A stretch of 31,257 nt of DNA from UBA6921 sp031363085. GTDB lineage: Bacteria > Pseudomonadota > Gammaproteobacteria > SG8-11. This document shows positions 5,535 through 14,074 of this stretch, piece by piece (the first letter of the stretch is position 1; every line of letters begins with the position of its first letter). The notes below the pieces were generated by a model. The model saw nothing but the letters and a program-made list of their open reading frames with translations, was not told where the DNA came from and did not search any database. The translations under genes were made by a program, and so were the position numbers. The DNA is taken from the NCBI GenBank assembly GCA_031363085.1, contig JANLTU010000012.1, forward strand, positions 1 through 31,257, given 5' to 3'.

Positions 5535-7967
5535 TTACAAGCGCGACAAATATTCGGGCGCAAAATCGTCCACTTGAATCACAGCGCGGCGTGCAGCAAG
5601 AGCGGCACGTAGAGTTTCGATTTGCGCGGCGCTGATGATACCGCTCTGCTGCGCATGTTGGATTTGTTGTTCGAGGTCGTAGCCCGAAACGCGTCCTTGT
5701 TTGACGGCATCATTCAGCAATTTCTCCACGGCTTCAGCGGCGATAACCTTGCGCAGTGCGTCTTCAATCCGCCCGAGGGTTTGCTGTGGGTCGCTGGGAA
5801 TAAAGATCCCGGCAGTCAAGCGGTCGCGCACGGCGGAAGGTGCCAGCAGCAAGCGCGCGAGCCGGTGGCTCTGGTGGTCGCAAGGAATTGCAAAGCTACG
5901 GCCCCATGGAAATACGCACCAGCCTAGCACGCGCGCCACCGGCCGATGGGGGAAGTTGCGCAGAAAGTCCTGCAATGCGTCTTGTGCGCGGTAGAGCAAA
6001 TCATCGCAGACCCAGCGCAGCAGCGGTGCATCGTCGGCGGGCCGGCCGTCGTCTTCATAGCGCTTTAATACTGTGCTGGCGAGATACAGGCAGCTCAGCA
6101 CATCGCCCAAGCGCGCCGACAAGCGTTCTTTGCGCTTTAACGCGCCGCCTAACAACAGCATGGCGACATCGGCGCACAATGCCAATGCCGAACTCAGACG
6201 CGTGAGTTGTTGGTAGTTGCGCCGCGTGACGCCGACCGTGGGTGCGCCGGCAAGGCGGGCGCCGGTGAGGCCCAGCCACACGCTGCGCGCCAAGTTGCTG
6301 AAGGTGAAGCCGAGATGCGCAAAAAACGCCTGATCGAAATTACGCAGGCCGCGCGCACCGTCGCTGTCGACTGCGGCCTGCATTTCCTTGTAGACGTATG
6401 GATGACAACGTATGGCGCCTTGGCCGAAGATGATCAGCGCGCGCGTTAAAATATTCGCGCCTTCGACGGTGATGCTGATCGGGATCGATTGGTAAATACG
6501 CCCCAGCAGATTGCGTGGCCCCATGCAGATGCCGCTGCCGCCTTGCACGTCCATCGCATCGTTGATGGTTTGGCGCAGGCGTTCGGTGAGGTGGTATTTC
6601 GCAATCGCCGACACCACCGAGGGACGTTCGCCCGCGTCCACCGCACCGGCGGTCATCACGCGCGCGGCGTCCATTAAATACGCATTGCCGGCGATACGCG
6701 CGAGCGCTTCTTCGACGCCTTCGAACGCGCCGATGGGCACTTTGAATTGTTTGCGAATGCGCGCGTAGGCGCCGGTGGCGCGCGCGGCAAGCTTGCCGCC
6801 GCCGGTGCTGAGCGCCGGCAGCGAAATTGAACGACCCGCCGCCAGACATTCCATCAACATGCGCCAGCCCTGCCCGACGTACGGCTGGCCGCCGATTACC
6901 CACTCCAGCGGAATGAAAACATCCTGGCCCGTATTCGGCCCGTTTTGAAACGCTAGGTTGAGGGGAAAATGACGGCGCCCGATGTTAACACCTGGATGGT
7001 TGGTGGGGATCAATGCGAGCGTGATGCCCAGCTCGCATTTGTCGCCCAGCAGATGTTCGGGGTCGTAGAGTTTAAAGGCAAGACCGAGCACCGTGGCGAC
7101 CGGCCCGAGCGTGATGTAGCGTTTTTCCCAGGTCACACGCATGCCGAGCACGTCGTTTTTACCCTGGTATTGGCCGCGACAAACGATGCCGACGTCGGGA
7201 ATCGAGCTGGCGTCGGAGCCCGCTTCCGGGCCGGTGAGTGCGAAGCAGGGCACGTCTTCACCGCGCGCAAGGCGCGGCAGGTAATGGTGTTTCTGCGCGT
7301 CGGTGCCATAGCGTAACAATAATTCGGCAGGCCCCAGCGAGTTGGGCACCATCACCGTGACGGCGGCGGTGATGGAGCGGCTGGCGATTTTCATCACCAC
7401 GCTGGAGTGCGCCAGCGCCGAGAATTCCAGGCCGCCGAATTGCTTGGGGATGATCATGCCGAAGAAGCGCTGCTCCTTGATGTAGGCCCACACCGCAGGC
7501 GGCAGATCGGCGCGTTCGTGGGTGATGTGCCAGTCGTCGAGCTGCGCGCACAGGTGTTCGACCGGGCCATCAAGAAATGCCTGCTCTTCGGCGCTTAGTT
7601 TCGGCGCGGGAATGGCCAGCAACTTGTGCCAATTGGGTTTGCCGCTGAACAGTTCGCCGTCCCACCACACGCTGCCGGCTTCGATGGCTTCTTGCTCGGT
7701 GCGCGACATCGCCGGCAAGGCGCGTTTGAACCAGGTGAAAATCGGGCGCGATAACAGCAGGCGACGCAACGGGGTGAGGTTGAGCGTCAACGCCAGCAGC
7801 GTGAAGCTGATCCAGAGCAGCGCTGTGATTACCACCGGAGTCGCGAACAACGGCAGCAATGCCAGCAGGGCGCCGTACGCAGCGGTCCACACGCTTAAGC
7901 GCGCCCGCAGGTAGGCGAGCAACCACGTCAGCGCGAAGAAGGTAAAGATGAACAGGATGCAAGTCAT
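5535..7967 (-). CDS. fadE: Acyl-CoA dehydrogenase FadE (membrane-associated)
   Basis: An 810-residue protein of the length typical of FadE, which catalyses the first FAD-dependent desaturation of acyl-CoA in beta-oxidation. Hydrophobic segments near residues 2-20 and 30-65 anchor it to the inner membrane. The acyl-CoA dehydrogenase core follows, with FALTGPEAGSDASSIPD as the FAD/substrate loop, GRSISLPALSTGGGK, MDVQGGSGICMGPRN and ITVEGANILTRALIIFGQGA (its VEGAN glutamate is the likely active-site base). The C-terminal DUF1974 region runs to the stop. The ATG at 7967 has only a weak ribosome binding site. A thiolase lies on the same strand at the left edge, but the accessory genes at 163-5031 now separate the two. 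No electron-transfer flavoprotein gene is in the window. Confidence 0.95.
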   Translation of the reverse strand: MTCILFIFTFFALTWLLAYLRARLSVWTAAYGALLALLPLFATPVVITALLWISFTLLALTLNLTPLRRLLLSRPIFTWFKRALPAMSRTEQEAIEAGSVWWDGELFSGKPNWHKLLAIPAPKLSAEEQAFLDGPVEHLCAQLDDWHITHERADLPPAVWAYIKEQRFFGMIIPKQFGGLEFSALAHSSVVMKIASRSITAAVTVMVPNSLGPAELLLRYGTDAQKHHYLPRLARGEDVPCFALTGPEAGSDASSIPDVGIVCRGQYQGKNDVLGMRVTWEKRYITLGPVATVLGLAFKLYDPEHLLGDKCELGITLALIPTNHPGVNIGRRHFPLNLAFQNGPNTGQDVFIPLEWVIGGQPYVGQGWRMLMECLAAGRSISLPALSTGGGKLAARATGAYARIRKQFKVPIGAFEGVEEALARIAGNAYLMDAARVMTAGAVDAGERPSVVSAIAKYHLTERLRQTINDAMDVQGGSGICMGPRNLLGRIYQSIPISITVEGANILTRALIIFGQGAIRCHPYVYKEMQAAVDSDGARGLRNFDQAFFAHLGFTFSNLARSVWLGLTGARLAGAPTVGVTRRNYQQLTRLSSALALCADVAMLLLGGALKRKERLSARLGDVLSCLYLASTVLKRYEDDGRPADDAPLLRWVCDDLLYRAQDALQDFLRNFPHRPVARVLGWCVFPWGRSFAIPCDHQSHRLARLLLAPSAVRDRLTAGIFIPSDPQQTLGRIEDALRKVIAAEAVEKLLNDAVKQGRVSGYDLEQQIQHAQQSGIISAAQIETLRAALAARRAVIQVDDFAPEYLSRL

Positions 7968-8001
7968 AGCCGCTCGACGAGGTTTGTTATGGGCACTTCT
8001 A

Positions 8002-8119
8002 TAAATTCAGATTTCATCCCAACGGCCGTGTTGCGGAAAAAATTTCTTGCTTGCCTCGCGCCTTGATACGCGCGGCGAAATTTTTTTCGCGCCTTGCATT
8101 TGGGCGAACTCTGAATTTA
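8002..8119. repeat. Imperfect long inverted repeat (about 118 bp), MITE- or REP-like
   Basis: The outer ends TAAATTCAGA (8002-8011) and TCTGAATTTA (8110-8119) are exact inverted copies. Inside, CCCAA near 8018-8022 pairs with TTGGG near 8098-8102, and GGAAAAAATTTC near 8035-8046 pairs with GAAATTTTTTTC near 8080-8091, so most of the element can fold into one long imperfect hairpin. It fills the gap between the hydrolase gene and fadE, both on the minus strand, and codes for nothing visible. A miniature inverted-repeat element or a structured 3' end are the main options. Confidence 0.5.
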
Positions 8120-8165
8120 CGGAGGCGCCCTCATGCAGTATAGATCACACGCCGCGCCGCGAAAA

Positions 8166-9116
8166 TTATGACGATACTGAACGCGGTGCAGCGGTGTCGG
8201 TGTTGGTGTCTGGATTCGCGGGTGTCTCGGCGCGGATTTTTTTCTTGCCGTTTTTGGGCTGCGCGCCACGCACGACGATTTTCGGCGACGCGGCGGTGGG
8301 CGGAATGTAGCAGTAGTTGTCGTCATCGCAGATCACGCCGTTCTGGTCCCACGGCAATTGCCGGTATACCGCCAGATCGTCGACGCTGGTCAGCATCGGA
8401 TATTTCACGATGTCGAAATACGGCGAGGTATCGAAGTCGCGCGGCGTGTAGAGTTTATGGTTGCGCTTGTAAAGTTTGATGCCGCCGTTGTCCGCGCGAT
8501 GCACCACCGGCAAAATCGGAAAATGCACGCTCGCGAACGCGGCCGCCAGCATCGACGAACACACCGTGCGGGTTTCCTCGCCCACGCGGTGTTCGAACAA
8601 CGACGAGCGCCAGCGTCGTGGGATGACGCCGTAGGGCAACAGAAAGCGTGCGAGATCGAGCAGTTGCTGAAAGTTGTAGGCGTCGCCCAAATGCCCGACG
8701 CAAAAACCCAGCACCGCGTCGGCATCGTCACGCGTCAGCCCGTTGGGGCGGCAAATGCGGATGTGGTCGTGCTCGTATTTTTTCAGCGGTTTGACCACCG
8801 TGCCTTCACCCAGCAAGGCTTCGATGATGAGTTGCTCGTCGGGGTCGCCGTGATAGTGCGCAGCGACGTGTTCGCGCACGGCGGCATCGGAAATATCGCG
8901 CAGCCGGCCAAGGTACAATGCGCTGTGTGTCCAAGCACTGGCGGTGATGCCCTTGATCACCCGGCTGACGCGCGAGCGGCCTTCGATCAACAACACATCG
9001 CAGGGACGAATCTGTTCTTTGAGTCGCTGAAAGTCGCATAAGCCGGTGCGTGCCGGTGCTGACTCGTGCGTGAGCCAAGTGGAAAGATTTTTTGAAATCC
9101 AGTTGTACAGACCCAT
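8166..9116 (-). CDS. YiiX/YebB-like NlpC/P60-family cysteine hydrolase
   Basis: A 316-residue protein. The stretch CDVLLIEGRSRVSRVIKGIT is followed by SAWTHSALYLGR, where the histidine is the expected catalytic base, then EALLGEGTVVKPLKKY and, later, RTVCSSMLAAAF, which carries the expected nucleophilic cysteine. This is the permuted papain-like layout of the YiiX/YebB family (PF05708), whose members act on amide or ester bonds in peptides or lipids; the substrate is unknown. No signal peptide is visible; an amphipathic N-terminal helix precedes the domain. The C-terminal 40 residues are low complexity and charged (PKNGKKKIRAETPANPDTN). GGTGG lies upstream of the ATG at 9116. It is transcribed away from the small membrane protein at 9258. 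Confidence 0.85.
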   Translation of the reverse strand: MGLYNWISKNLSTWLTHESAPARTGLCDFQRLKEQIRPCDVLLIEGRSRVSRVIKGITASAWTHSALYLGRLRDISDAAVREHVAAHYHGDPDEQLIIEALLGEGTVVKPLKKYEHDHIRICRPNGLTRDDADAVLGFCVGHLGDAYNFQQLLDLARFLLPYGVIPRRWRSSLFEHRVGEETRTVCSSMLAAAFASVHFPILPVVHRADNGGIKLYKRNHKLYTPRDFDTSPYFDIVKYPMLTSVDDLAVYRQLPWDQNGVICDDDNYCYIPPTAASPKIVVRGAQPKNGKKKIRAETPANPDTNTDTAAPRSVSS

Positions 9117-9204
9117 ACTATGACCACCGAAAAATACGCACCCGCGTCAGTTTGGATAGCGGCAGGCGCTGATGAGTTCTGAAGCAATTGGTACACATTT
9201 CATG

Positions 9205-9243
9205 GCGTGTGACGCACAACTTGATCACAGCGTGGTCACACGC
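9205..9243. repeat. Inverted repeat GCGTGTGAC / GTCACACGC in a divergent promoter region
   Basis: Exact 9-base arms at 9205-9213 and 9235-9243, with centres 30 bases apart (about three helical turns), lie between the divergent genes at 8166-9116 and 9258-9653. The layout suits a dimeric or looped regulator binding site. No known operator consensus was matched with confidence. Confidence 0.45.
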
Positions 9244-9257
9244 GAGGTAATGTCGCC

Positions 9258-9653
9258 ATGACCGGCGTGGTGTGGGTGGCGTTCGGAAGCTATCTGCTGA
9301 TGCTGCTTGCGTTTCACTGGTCGGCTCGGCGCGCCTTGCATATGCCGGTGATGGTGTCACTGATTTTGTTCGATCTGGCGATGCCGTTTTACCTGTACGC
9401 AACGCGCAACTGGTACAAACGTTTGATCGAACAAGGCGACATCGCTTCGTTCGGCGTGTGGATGCATTTGGGTTTGGTGCTGACGTTGTACGCGCTGCAC
9501 GTGTTTCAAGTTATCAGTGCACGCGGCGTGTTGCGCGGTGATGCCGAAGCGCGCACCGACCATCACGGGCAGGGCAAGGCGATTCTGGTGGTGCGGGGCT
9601 TGGTGATTTTAACCGGAGCGATATTAGCGGAGTCGCCGACGGATAGTTCCTAA
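9258..9653 (+). CDS. Small inner-membrane protein, 131 aa, unknown function
   Basis: The protein has four hydrophobic segments: residues about 4-20 (VVWVAFGSYLLMLLAFHW), 31-47 (VMVSLILFDLAMPFYLY), 65-87 (FGVWMHLGLVLTLYALHVF) and 108-124 (AILVVRGLVILTGAILA). Between the third and fourth is a charged loop with histidines (EARTDHHGQGK). It is therefore an integral membrane protein. I do not recognise a family. GAGG lies about 10 bases upstream of the ATG. The gene stands alone between a divergent hydrolase gene and a terminator shared with phosphoribulokinase. Confidence 0.75.
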   Translation: MTGVVWVAFGSYLLMLLAFHWSARRALHMPVMVSLILFDLAMPFYLYATRNWYKRLIEQGDIASFGVWMHLGLVLTLYALHVFQVISARGVLRGDAEARTDHHGQGKAILVVRGLVILTGAILAESPTDSS

Positions 9654-9657
9654 AAAC

Positions 9658-9681
9658 CGCGGGCTCCCGAAGGAGCCCGCG
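9658..9681 (-). terminator. Intrinsic terminator of the phosphoribulokinase gene (possibly bidirectional)
   Basis: A perfect 10-bp stem (CGCGGGCTCC with GGAGCCCGCG) has a four-base loop that reads TTCG on the minus strand, the very stable C(UUCG)G tetraloop. On the minus strand the stem is followed by GTTTTTAGG, so it ends transcripts of the kinase gene, which stops 9 bases upstream. It also lies just after the stop of the plus-strand membrane protein gene. Confidence 0.9.
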
Positions 9682-9689
9682 CATTAACA

Positions 9690-10565
9690 CTATTTCTTTT
9701 TCTTGCGGCTCTGTTCGAGCAAGTCGTGGATCATCGGCGTGAGGATGATTTCCATCGCGAAGCCCATCTTACCGCCCGGCACCACGATGGTGTTGCGGCG
9801 CGACATGAAAGAATCTTTGATCATGCTGAGCAGGAACTGGAAGTCCTGTTTCTGCGGATCGCGGAAGCGAATCACGACGAAGCTTTCGTCTGGCGTGGGG
9901 ATGTCGCGCGCGATGAACGGGTTGGAGGTGTCGACCGTCGGCACGCGCTGGAAATTCACATGCGTGCGCGAGAATTGCGGCGCGATGTAATGCACGTAGT
10001 CGTGCATGCGGCGCAGGATGGTGTCGGTAACGGCTTCGGCGGAGTAGCCGCGCTGGCCAGTGTCGCGATGGATTTTTTGAATCCACTCTAGGTTGACGAT
10101 GGGCACCACACCGACCAGTAAATCCACATGCTGCGCGGCGTTCACCGCGCCGTCCACCGCGCCGCCGTGCAAGCCTTCGTAAAACAGCACGTCGCTGTCT
10201 TTGGGCAAGTCTTCCCACGGCGTAAAGGTGCCGGGTTCCTGGTTATAAGGCTTGGCTTCTTCGTGGCTGTGCAGGTAATAACGGCGCTTGCCGTCGCCGC
10301 TGCTGCCATATTGCTTGAAGAGTTCTTCGAGTTTGTCGAAGTGATTGCCTTCGGGGCCGAAGTGGCTTAATACCCGCCCGGCCGCCTGCGCTTTTTGAAT
10401 TTCGTCTTTCATCTGCTTGCGGTCGTAGCGATGAAAACTGTCGCCCTCAATGATCACAGGCTTGATTTTTTCGCGCCAGAAAATATGCTCAAACGCGTTC
10501 TTGACGGTGGTGGTGCCGGCGCCGGACGAGCCGGTAACCGCAATGACTGGATGCTTAACGGACAT
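9690..10565 (-). CDS. cbbP: Phosphoribulokinase
   Basis: A 291-residue class I bacterial phosphoribulokinase, which uses ATP to make ribulose 1,5-bisphosphate, the substrate of RuBisCO in the Calvin cycle. The P-loop is GSSGAGTTT (12-20), with threonine in place of the usual lysine, a feature of this family. IEGDSFHRYDR carries the aspartate and histidine that bind substrate, HFGPEGNHFD follows, and DVLFYEGLHGG is the Walker-B-like segment. The C-terminus ends in lysines. The ATG at 10565 is chosen over an upstream one because AGGGGA precedes it. No RuBisCO or other cbb gene is in the window, so it stands alone, followed by a strong terminator. It is the main evidence for an autotrophic lifestyle. 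Confidence 0.95.
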   Translation of the reverse strand: MSVKHPVIAVTGSSGAGTTTVKNAFEHIFWREKIKPVIIEGDSFHRYDRKQMKDEIQKAQAAGRVLSHFGPEGNHFDKLEELFKQYGSSGDGKRRYYLHSHEEAKPYNQEPGTFTPWEDLPKDSDVLFYEGLHGGAVDGAVNAAQHVDLLVGVVPIVNLEWIQKIHRDTGQRGYSAEAVTDTILRRMHDYVHYIAPQFSRTHVNFQRVPTVDTSNPFIARDIPTPDESFVVIRFRDPQKQDFQFLLSMIKDSFMSRRNTIVVPGGKMGFAMEIILTPMIHDLLEQSRKKKK

Positions 10566-10769
10566 GGGGTTCCCCTTCAAAAATAACGACAGAAAACAAT
10601 TTGGCCTGCGTGCGAGGGCGCGATAAAACCAAAAAACGCCGACAAAGGCGGCTTATATTAGCGGTTTCCGGGGGGTGAAAAAAGTTCTATTTCGGGGCGC
10701 GGATCAGCCGCGAGCCCATCGCGTGCCGGCGAACACTGCGAATGCCATCGTACGAATAGACAACGAAAA

Positions 10770-11120
10770 CGCCGTATTAAAGGTTTTGCTAACTTCGTTT
10801 TCGGTTCGCATGCATCTTAATTGACGCTGTTCGCAATCAAATCAACATGTTTTAACTTCATTGACGCAATAGCACTATCGCGCGCCCGTCAGCAACGTGA
10901 AGGCGATGAGTGCGCGGTTCCGATGCGCTACATCGGTGTTGGTCGGCATCACAGCAATGAAGAATCGTTTGAGTTGCGTGAGTATCGCGTGCAAGGTTGC
11001 CTTGCTGAGCTTCTCACCGGATTGTTGTTCCTTCTGTTCTGCTAGGAAGTCCAGCTTTCCCCCTGAAAGTAGCGTGCGAGTAGAGCATTGGGTATCTGCC
11101 GGAAGGAATCCTTGCTTCAA
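10770..11120 (-). pseudogene. Remnant of a site-specific tyrosine recombinase (integrase)
   Basis: Reading the minus strand, an open frame of 81 codons holds SGEKLSKATLHAILTQLKRF, the end of the SAM-like N-terminal domain, fused directly to TDVAHRNRALIAFTLLTGAR, the start of the catalytic domain with its first arginine. About 50 residues that normally lie between are missing. The frame ends in TAG at 10875, but with a one-base shift the protein continues DSAIASMKLKHVDLIANSVN, meets another stop (10818-10820), and then DACEPKTKLAKTFNT can still be followed. The rest of the catalytic domain, with the tyrosine, is not recognisable. The gene is therefore doubly broken and probably the relic of the recombinase that brought in the adjacent restriction-modification island. 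Strength of the family match is judged from memory of the motifs. Confidence 0.75.
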
Positions 11121-11339
11121 TAATGTCGAGTCATGCGACCCTTCTGATAGTCGCGGAATATCTCCATTGGATGGTGCCGGGCTTTACGGTACATTGCTGC
11201 GCAATCCCAGCATCCCAATTGAGATGGGAGCAATGGCCAAGGACACCTTTGTATCGAACCGCACCTAAAAGAAGAATGTGCAGCGTTCCGATTCCTGATG
11301 TCCATTCAAAACCAAGCCGCCAATAACAGAAGAAACAAC

Positions 11340-13352
11340 ATGACGCTATCCGATATTTTTCAAGACAACACCATCCGTCAACACCTGGTCGTTTTTTCCG
11401 ACGCAGAGAAAGACGCTATCGAGCAAGCCATTTTCGACAAGAACGGCAAGCCCTACATCAAGTGCTTGGTGCGCGGCAAAGAGGTTCAGGCCAAAAAGGA
11501 AGAGGTCGTGCGCCAGTTGTGGCTCTACCGCCTGCTGAATCACTACGGCTACGCTCGCGACCGCCTCACCGTGGAGTTTCCCATTACTTTCGGACGCGAC
11601 AGTTCCAAGCGCGCCGACATCGTGGTGTTTGACGCCGACCGGCCCACGGTTCCGTATCTCATGGTCGAGGTGAAGCAAACCAACATCAAGGGCGGCAAGG
11701 AACAACTGCGTTCCTACACCCACGCCACCGGTGCGCCACTGGCGCTGTGGAGCGACGGCGGAAAAGCCACCGTCTGGCACCGCAAGAACCCAAACTATTT
11801 TGTTGAAATCCCCGACTTGCCTACGTCCGGCCAAACCATTGACGACATCGCCGGTCAGCCGTGGACCGTGCAAACGCTGATTGATTTCGAGAAAAAGCGC
11901 GAAGCAGAAGGAAGCAACGCCCTCAGCCTGCGGCAGAAGGTTGAAGACATGGAAGACGAAGTGCTCGCCAACGCGGGCGTGGACGTATTCGAAGAAGTGT
12001 TCAAACTCATCTTCACCAAACTCTACGACGAACTCGCGTGCTACCGGGGCCGCTACAAACACCTGCGCTTCCGCAACACCAACACCGCCACGCAGCTCAA
12101 GACCAACATCCAAAATCTGTTCGACGCCGCCAAGAAAGAGTGGGAAGGCGTCTTCGCCGATGACGAAAAAATAAAACTTTCCGCCGACCACCTGCAAGTC
12201 TGCATCGGCTCCCTGGAAGAGTGGAAGCTGTTCAATTCCAACCTGGATGTGGTGGACGAAGCCTTCGAATACCTCGTCAATAAATCCGCCAAGGGCGAAA
12301 AGGGCCAGTACTTTACACCGCGCTGGGTCATCGACCTATGCGTGAAAATGCTCAACCCAAAAGAAAGCGAAACCGTTATTGACACCGCCTGCGGCAGTGC
12401 GGGCTTTACCGTCCACGCCATCTTCCACGTCTGGAAACAGATACTGATCGATAGTGGGCTGACCGCCTCGCATCTATTCACGATGGAAGACAAGCCCCAG
12501 TCCTGCAAGGACTACGTGCGCGACAAGGTGTTCGCCATCGACTTCGACGAAAAGAGCGTACGCGTCGCTCGCTGCCTCAACCTCATTGCCGGGGATGGTC
12601 AGACCAACGTGCTGCACATGAATACCCTGGACTGGAGCAAGTGGGACGAAACCGCGAAGCAAGACGACTGGCGCGACACCTACGGCGAAGGCTGGAAGAA
12701 AATCCGCAAGCTTCAGGAAGACAAAAAGAGCTACCGCAATTTCGAGTTTGACGTACTGATGGCCAACCCGCCGTTCGCCGGTGACATCAAACAGACCGAC
12801 ATGCTCTCCCCCTTTGAACTGGCGCACAAACTCAACAAGGACGGCACGCCCGGCAAACTGGAAAATGCTGTGGGCCGCGATTTGCTGTTCATTGAACGCA
12901 ACCTGGACTTTCTGCGCCCCGGCGGGCGCATGGCGGTGGTGTTACCGCAAGGCCGCTTCAACAACTCCAGCGACAAGCGCGTGCGCGAGTTTATCGCCGA
13001 GCGCTGCCGCATCCTCGCCGTGGTCGGGTTGCATCCGGCCACCTTCAAGCCTCACACCGGCACCAAGACCAGCGTGCTATTCGTGCAGAAGTGGAACGAC
13101 GACAAACAAGCCGGGCCACTGTGCCCGAAGGTGGACGACTACAACATTTTCTTCGCCACCCAGCGCCTGCCTTCCAAAGACAACAGCGGCGACAAGATTT
13201 ACGTTCTGAACGAGATGGGCGAACGCCTGCGCGACAGTCACGGCCATTGGGTGGTGCAGCACGACCTGTTCAACCACGACGGCCTGACGCAAGACGGCAT
13301 CGCCGAAGCCTTCGAGGAATTTTCCGCCAAGGAACACTTAAGTTTTTTTTGA
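11340..13352 (+). CDS. Fused restriction nuclease-DNA adenine methyltransferase subunit (type I-like / BcgI-like)
   Basis: A 670-residue protein with two activities. The N-terminal 170 residues are an HsdR-N-type PD-(D/E)xK nuclease: RADIVVFD (D93) followed by YLMVEVKQTN (E110, K112) and a downstream Q-L-R-S-Y helix. The second half is an N6-adenine methyltransferase of the HsdM type: QYFTPRWVIDLC, the AdoMet motif I DTACGSAGF (348-356), and the catalytic motif IV NPPF (476-479). No helicase domain and no separate hsdR are present, so this resembles fused R-M subunits that work with a separate specificity subunit. The ATG at 11340 has a weak AGAAG site; an ATG at 11298 is also in frame but has none. 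Its stop lies in a T8 run overlapping the start of the specificity gene. Confidence 0.85.
   Translation: MTLSDIFQDNTIRQHLVVFSDAEKDAIEQAIFDKNGKPYIKCLVRGKEVQAKKEEVVRQLWLYRLLNHYGYARDRLTVEFPITFGRDSSKRADIVVFDADRPTVPYLMVEVKQTNIKGGKEQLRSYTHATGAPLALWSDGGKATVWHRKNPNYFVEIPDLPTSGQTIDDIAGQPWTVQTLIDFEKKREAEGSNALSLRQKVEDMEDEVLANAGVDVFEEVFKLIFTKLYDELACYRGRYKHLRFRNTNTATQLKTNIQNLFDAAKKEWEGVFADDEKIKLSADHLQVCIGSLEEWKLFNSNLDVVDEAFEYLVNKSAKGEKGQYFTPRWVIDLCVKMLNPKESETVIDTACGSAGFTVHAIFHVWKQILIDSGLTASHLFTMEDKPQSCKDYVRDKVFAIDFDEKSVRVARCLNLIAGDGQTNVLHMNTLDWSKWDETAKQDDWRDTYGEGWKKIRKLQEDKKSYRNFEFDVLMANPPFAGDIKQTDMLSPFELAHKLNKDGTPGKLENAVGRDLLFIERNLDFLRPGGRMAVVLPQGRFNNSSDKRVREFIAERCRILAVVGLHPATFKPHTGTKTSVLFVQKWNDDKQAGPLCPKVDDYNIFFATQRLPSKDNSGDKIYVLNEMGERLRDSHGHWVVQHDLFNHDGLTQDGIAEAFEEFSAKEHLSFF
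13343..13350 (+). other. T8 slippery run at the hsdM-like/hsdS junction
   Basis: Eight thymines immediately precede the final GA of the methyltransferase stop codon. In the zero frame the codons are TTT TTT TGA; a -1 slip on T-TTT-TTT would bypass the stop and read TTT TTT TTG AGT CGC straight into the specificity subunit. The same run could vary in length during replication and so switch the fusion on or off. No downstream hairpin was examined in detail. Confidence 0.5.
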
Positions 13353-14074
13353 GTCGCCCCTTTGATGAAGCCCGGTACAAGGGCTTGTTGGAGGGGCTGG
13401 AAGTGGCAGAAATAAGGCGGAGCAACCTCAACGCGGAGCATCGCTACGAAGCCGAGTTTTTCCGTAAACGTTATTTATTGGAGGATACGAAGCTTTCCCG
13501 TTTACCACACCTAACACTTGGTGACGTTGCCAACATAACCGATGGACCTCATGGCTACCATGTCGTTGACGAGAATTCGCCCATTGTCATGCTGACAGCT
13601 AAGAATGCTAAGGATTGGTTTTCTGATCGGGTGGGAGCGGACCCGATTGCCGAATGGGTTGACTCAGATAACAAGCGCTCTTCGCTGGGAGCAGGCGATG
13701 TTATATTGTCAACACGCGGGACCGTGGGGATGTGTGCGCTGGTAACAGAAGAAGTGCTTCCCGCAAACATTGACCAAGACGTGGCGCGGATTTCTTGGAA
13801 TAATCGGGCGCTGTTCCTGCCGGAATTCGTTGTGGTCTATCTCAATTCAGCATTTGGGCAAGATCATATCGCCCGGCATTCCTCTGGGATGGTGCAGCAG
13901 GGCATGTCGTTGCAAAAGGTTCGAGAGATTCCACTCCCTGTGCTTTCACCTGAAATGCAAAAGGCCATTGCGCAAACAGTTCGGGCTGCGCTGAAATTAC
14001 GGCGCCAAGCAGTGCAAAAGCAGAAAGATGCCGAACAGATGCTCCTACGCGCCCTAGGCTTGGAAAACTGGTAG
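13349..14074 (+). CDS. hsdS: Specificity subunit HsdS, N-terminal half (ends at amber codon)
   Basis: The frame is open further upstream but only as a shadow of the methyltransferase gene; the real protein begins SRPFDEARYKGLLEGLEVAE, most likely from the TTG at 13349, which overlaps the upstream stop (TTGA). The first target recognition domain runs from about residue 30 (NAEHRYEAEFFRKRYL) through LTLGDVANITDGPHG to IPLPVLSPEMQKAIAQTVRA, after which comes the conserved long helix. The frame stops with TAG at 14072-14074 after ALGLENW. The next in-frame codons continue a normal HsdS protein, so this is a truncated half of 241 residues. Half-size HsdS proteins can dimerise in some systems, so partial activity is possible; otherwise DNA specificity is lost. 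Confidence 0.75.
   Translation: MSRPFDEARYKGLLEGLEVAEIRRSNLNAEHRYEAEFFRKRYLLEDTKLSRLPHLTLGDVANITDGPHGYHVVDENSPIVMLTAKNAKDWFSDRVGADPIAEWVDSDNKRSSLGAGDVILSTRGTVGMCALVTEEVLPANIDQDVARISWNNRALFLPEFVVVYLNSAFGQDHIARHSSGMVQQGMSLQKVREIPLPVLSPEMQKAIAQTVRAALKLRRQAVQKQKDAEQMLLRALGLENW

Noticed and set aside
10621..10660. Possible terminator (CGCC-GACAAA-GGCG with a T6 run on the minus strand) upstream of prk
   Set aside because: The stem has only 4 base pairs and would lie inside the prk leader; too weak to list.
11346..12197. Long minus-strand frame of 283 codons inside the nuclease-methyltransferase gene
   Set aside because: The plus-strand gene carries clear catalytic motifs; the antisense frame is a codon-bias shadow.
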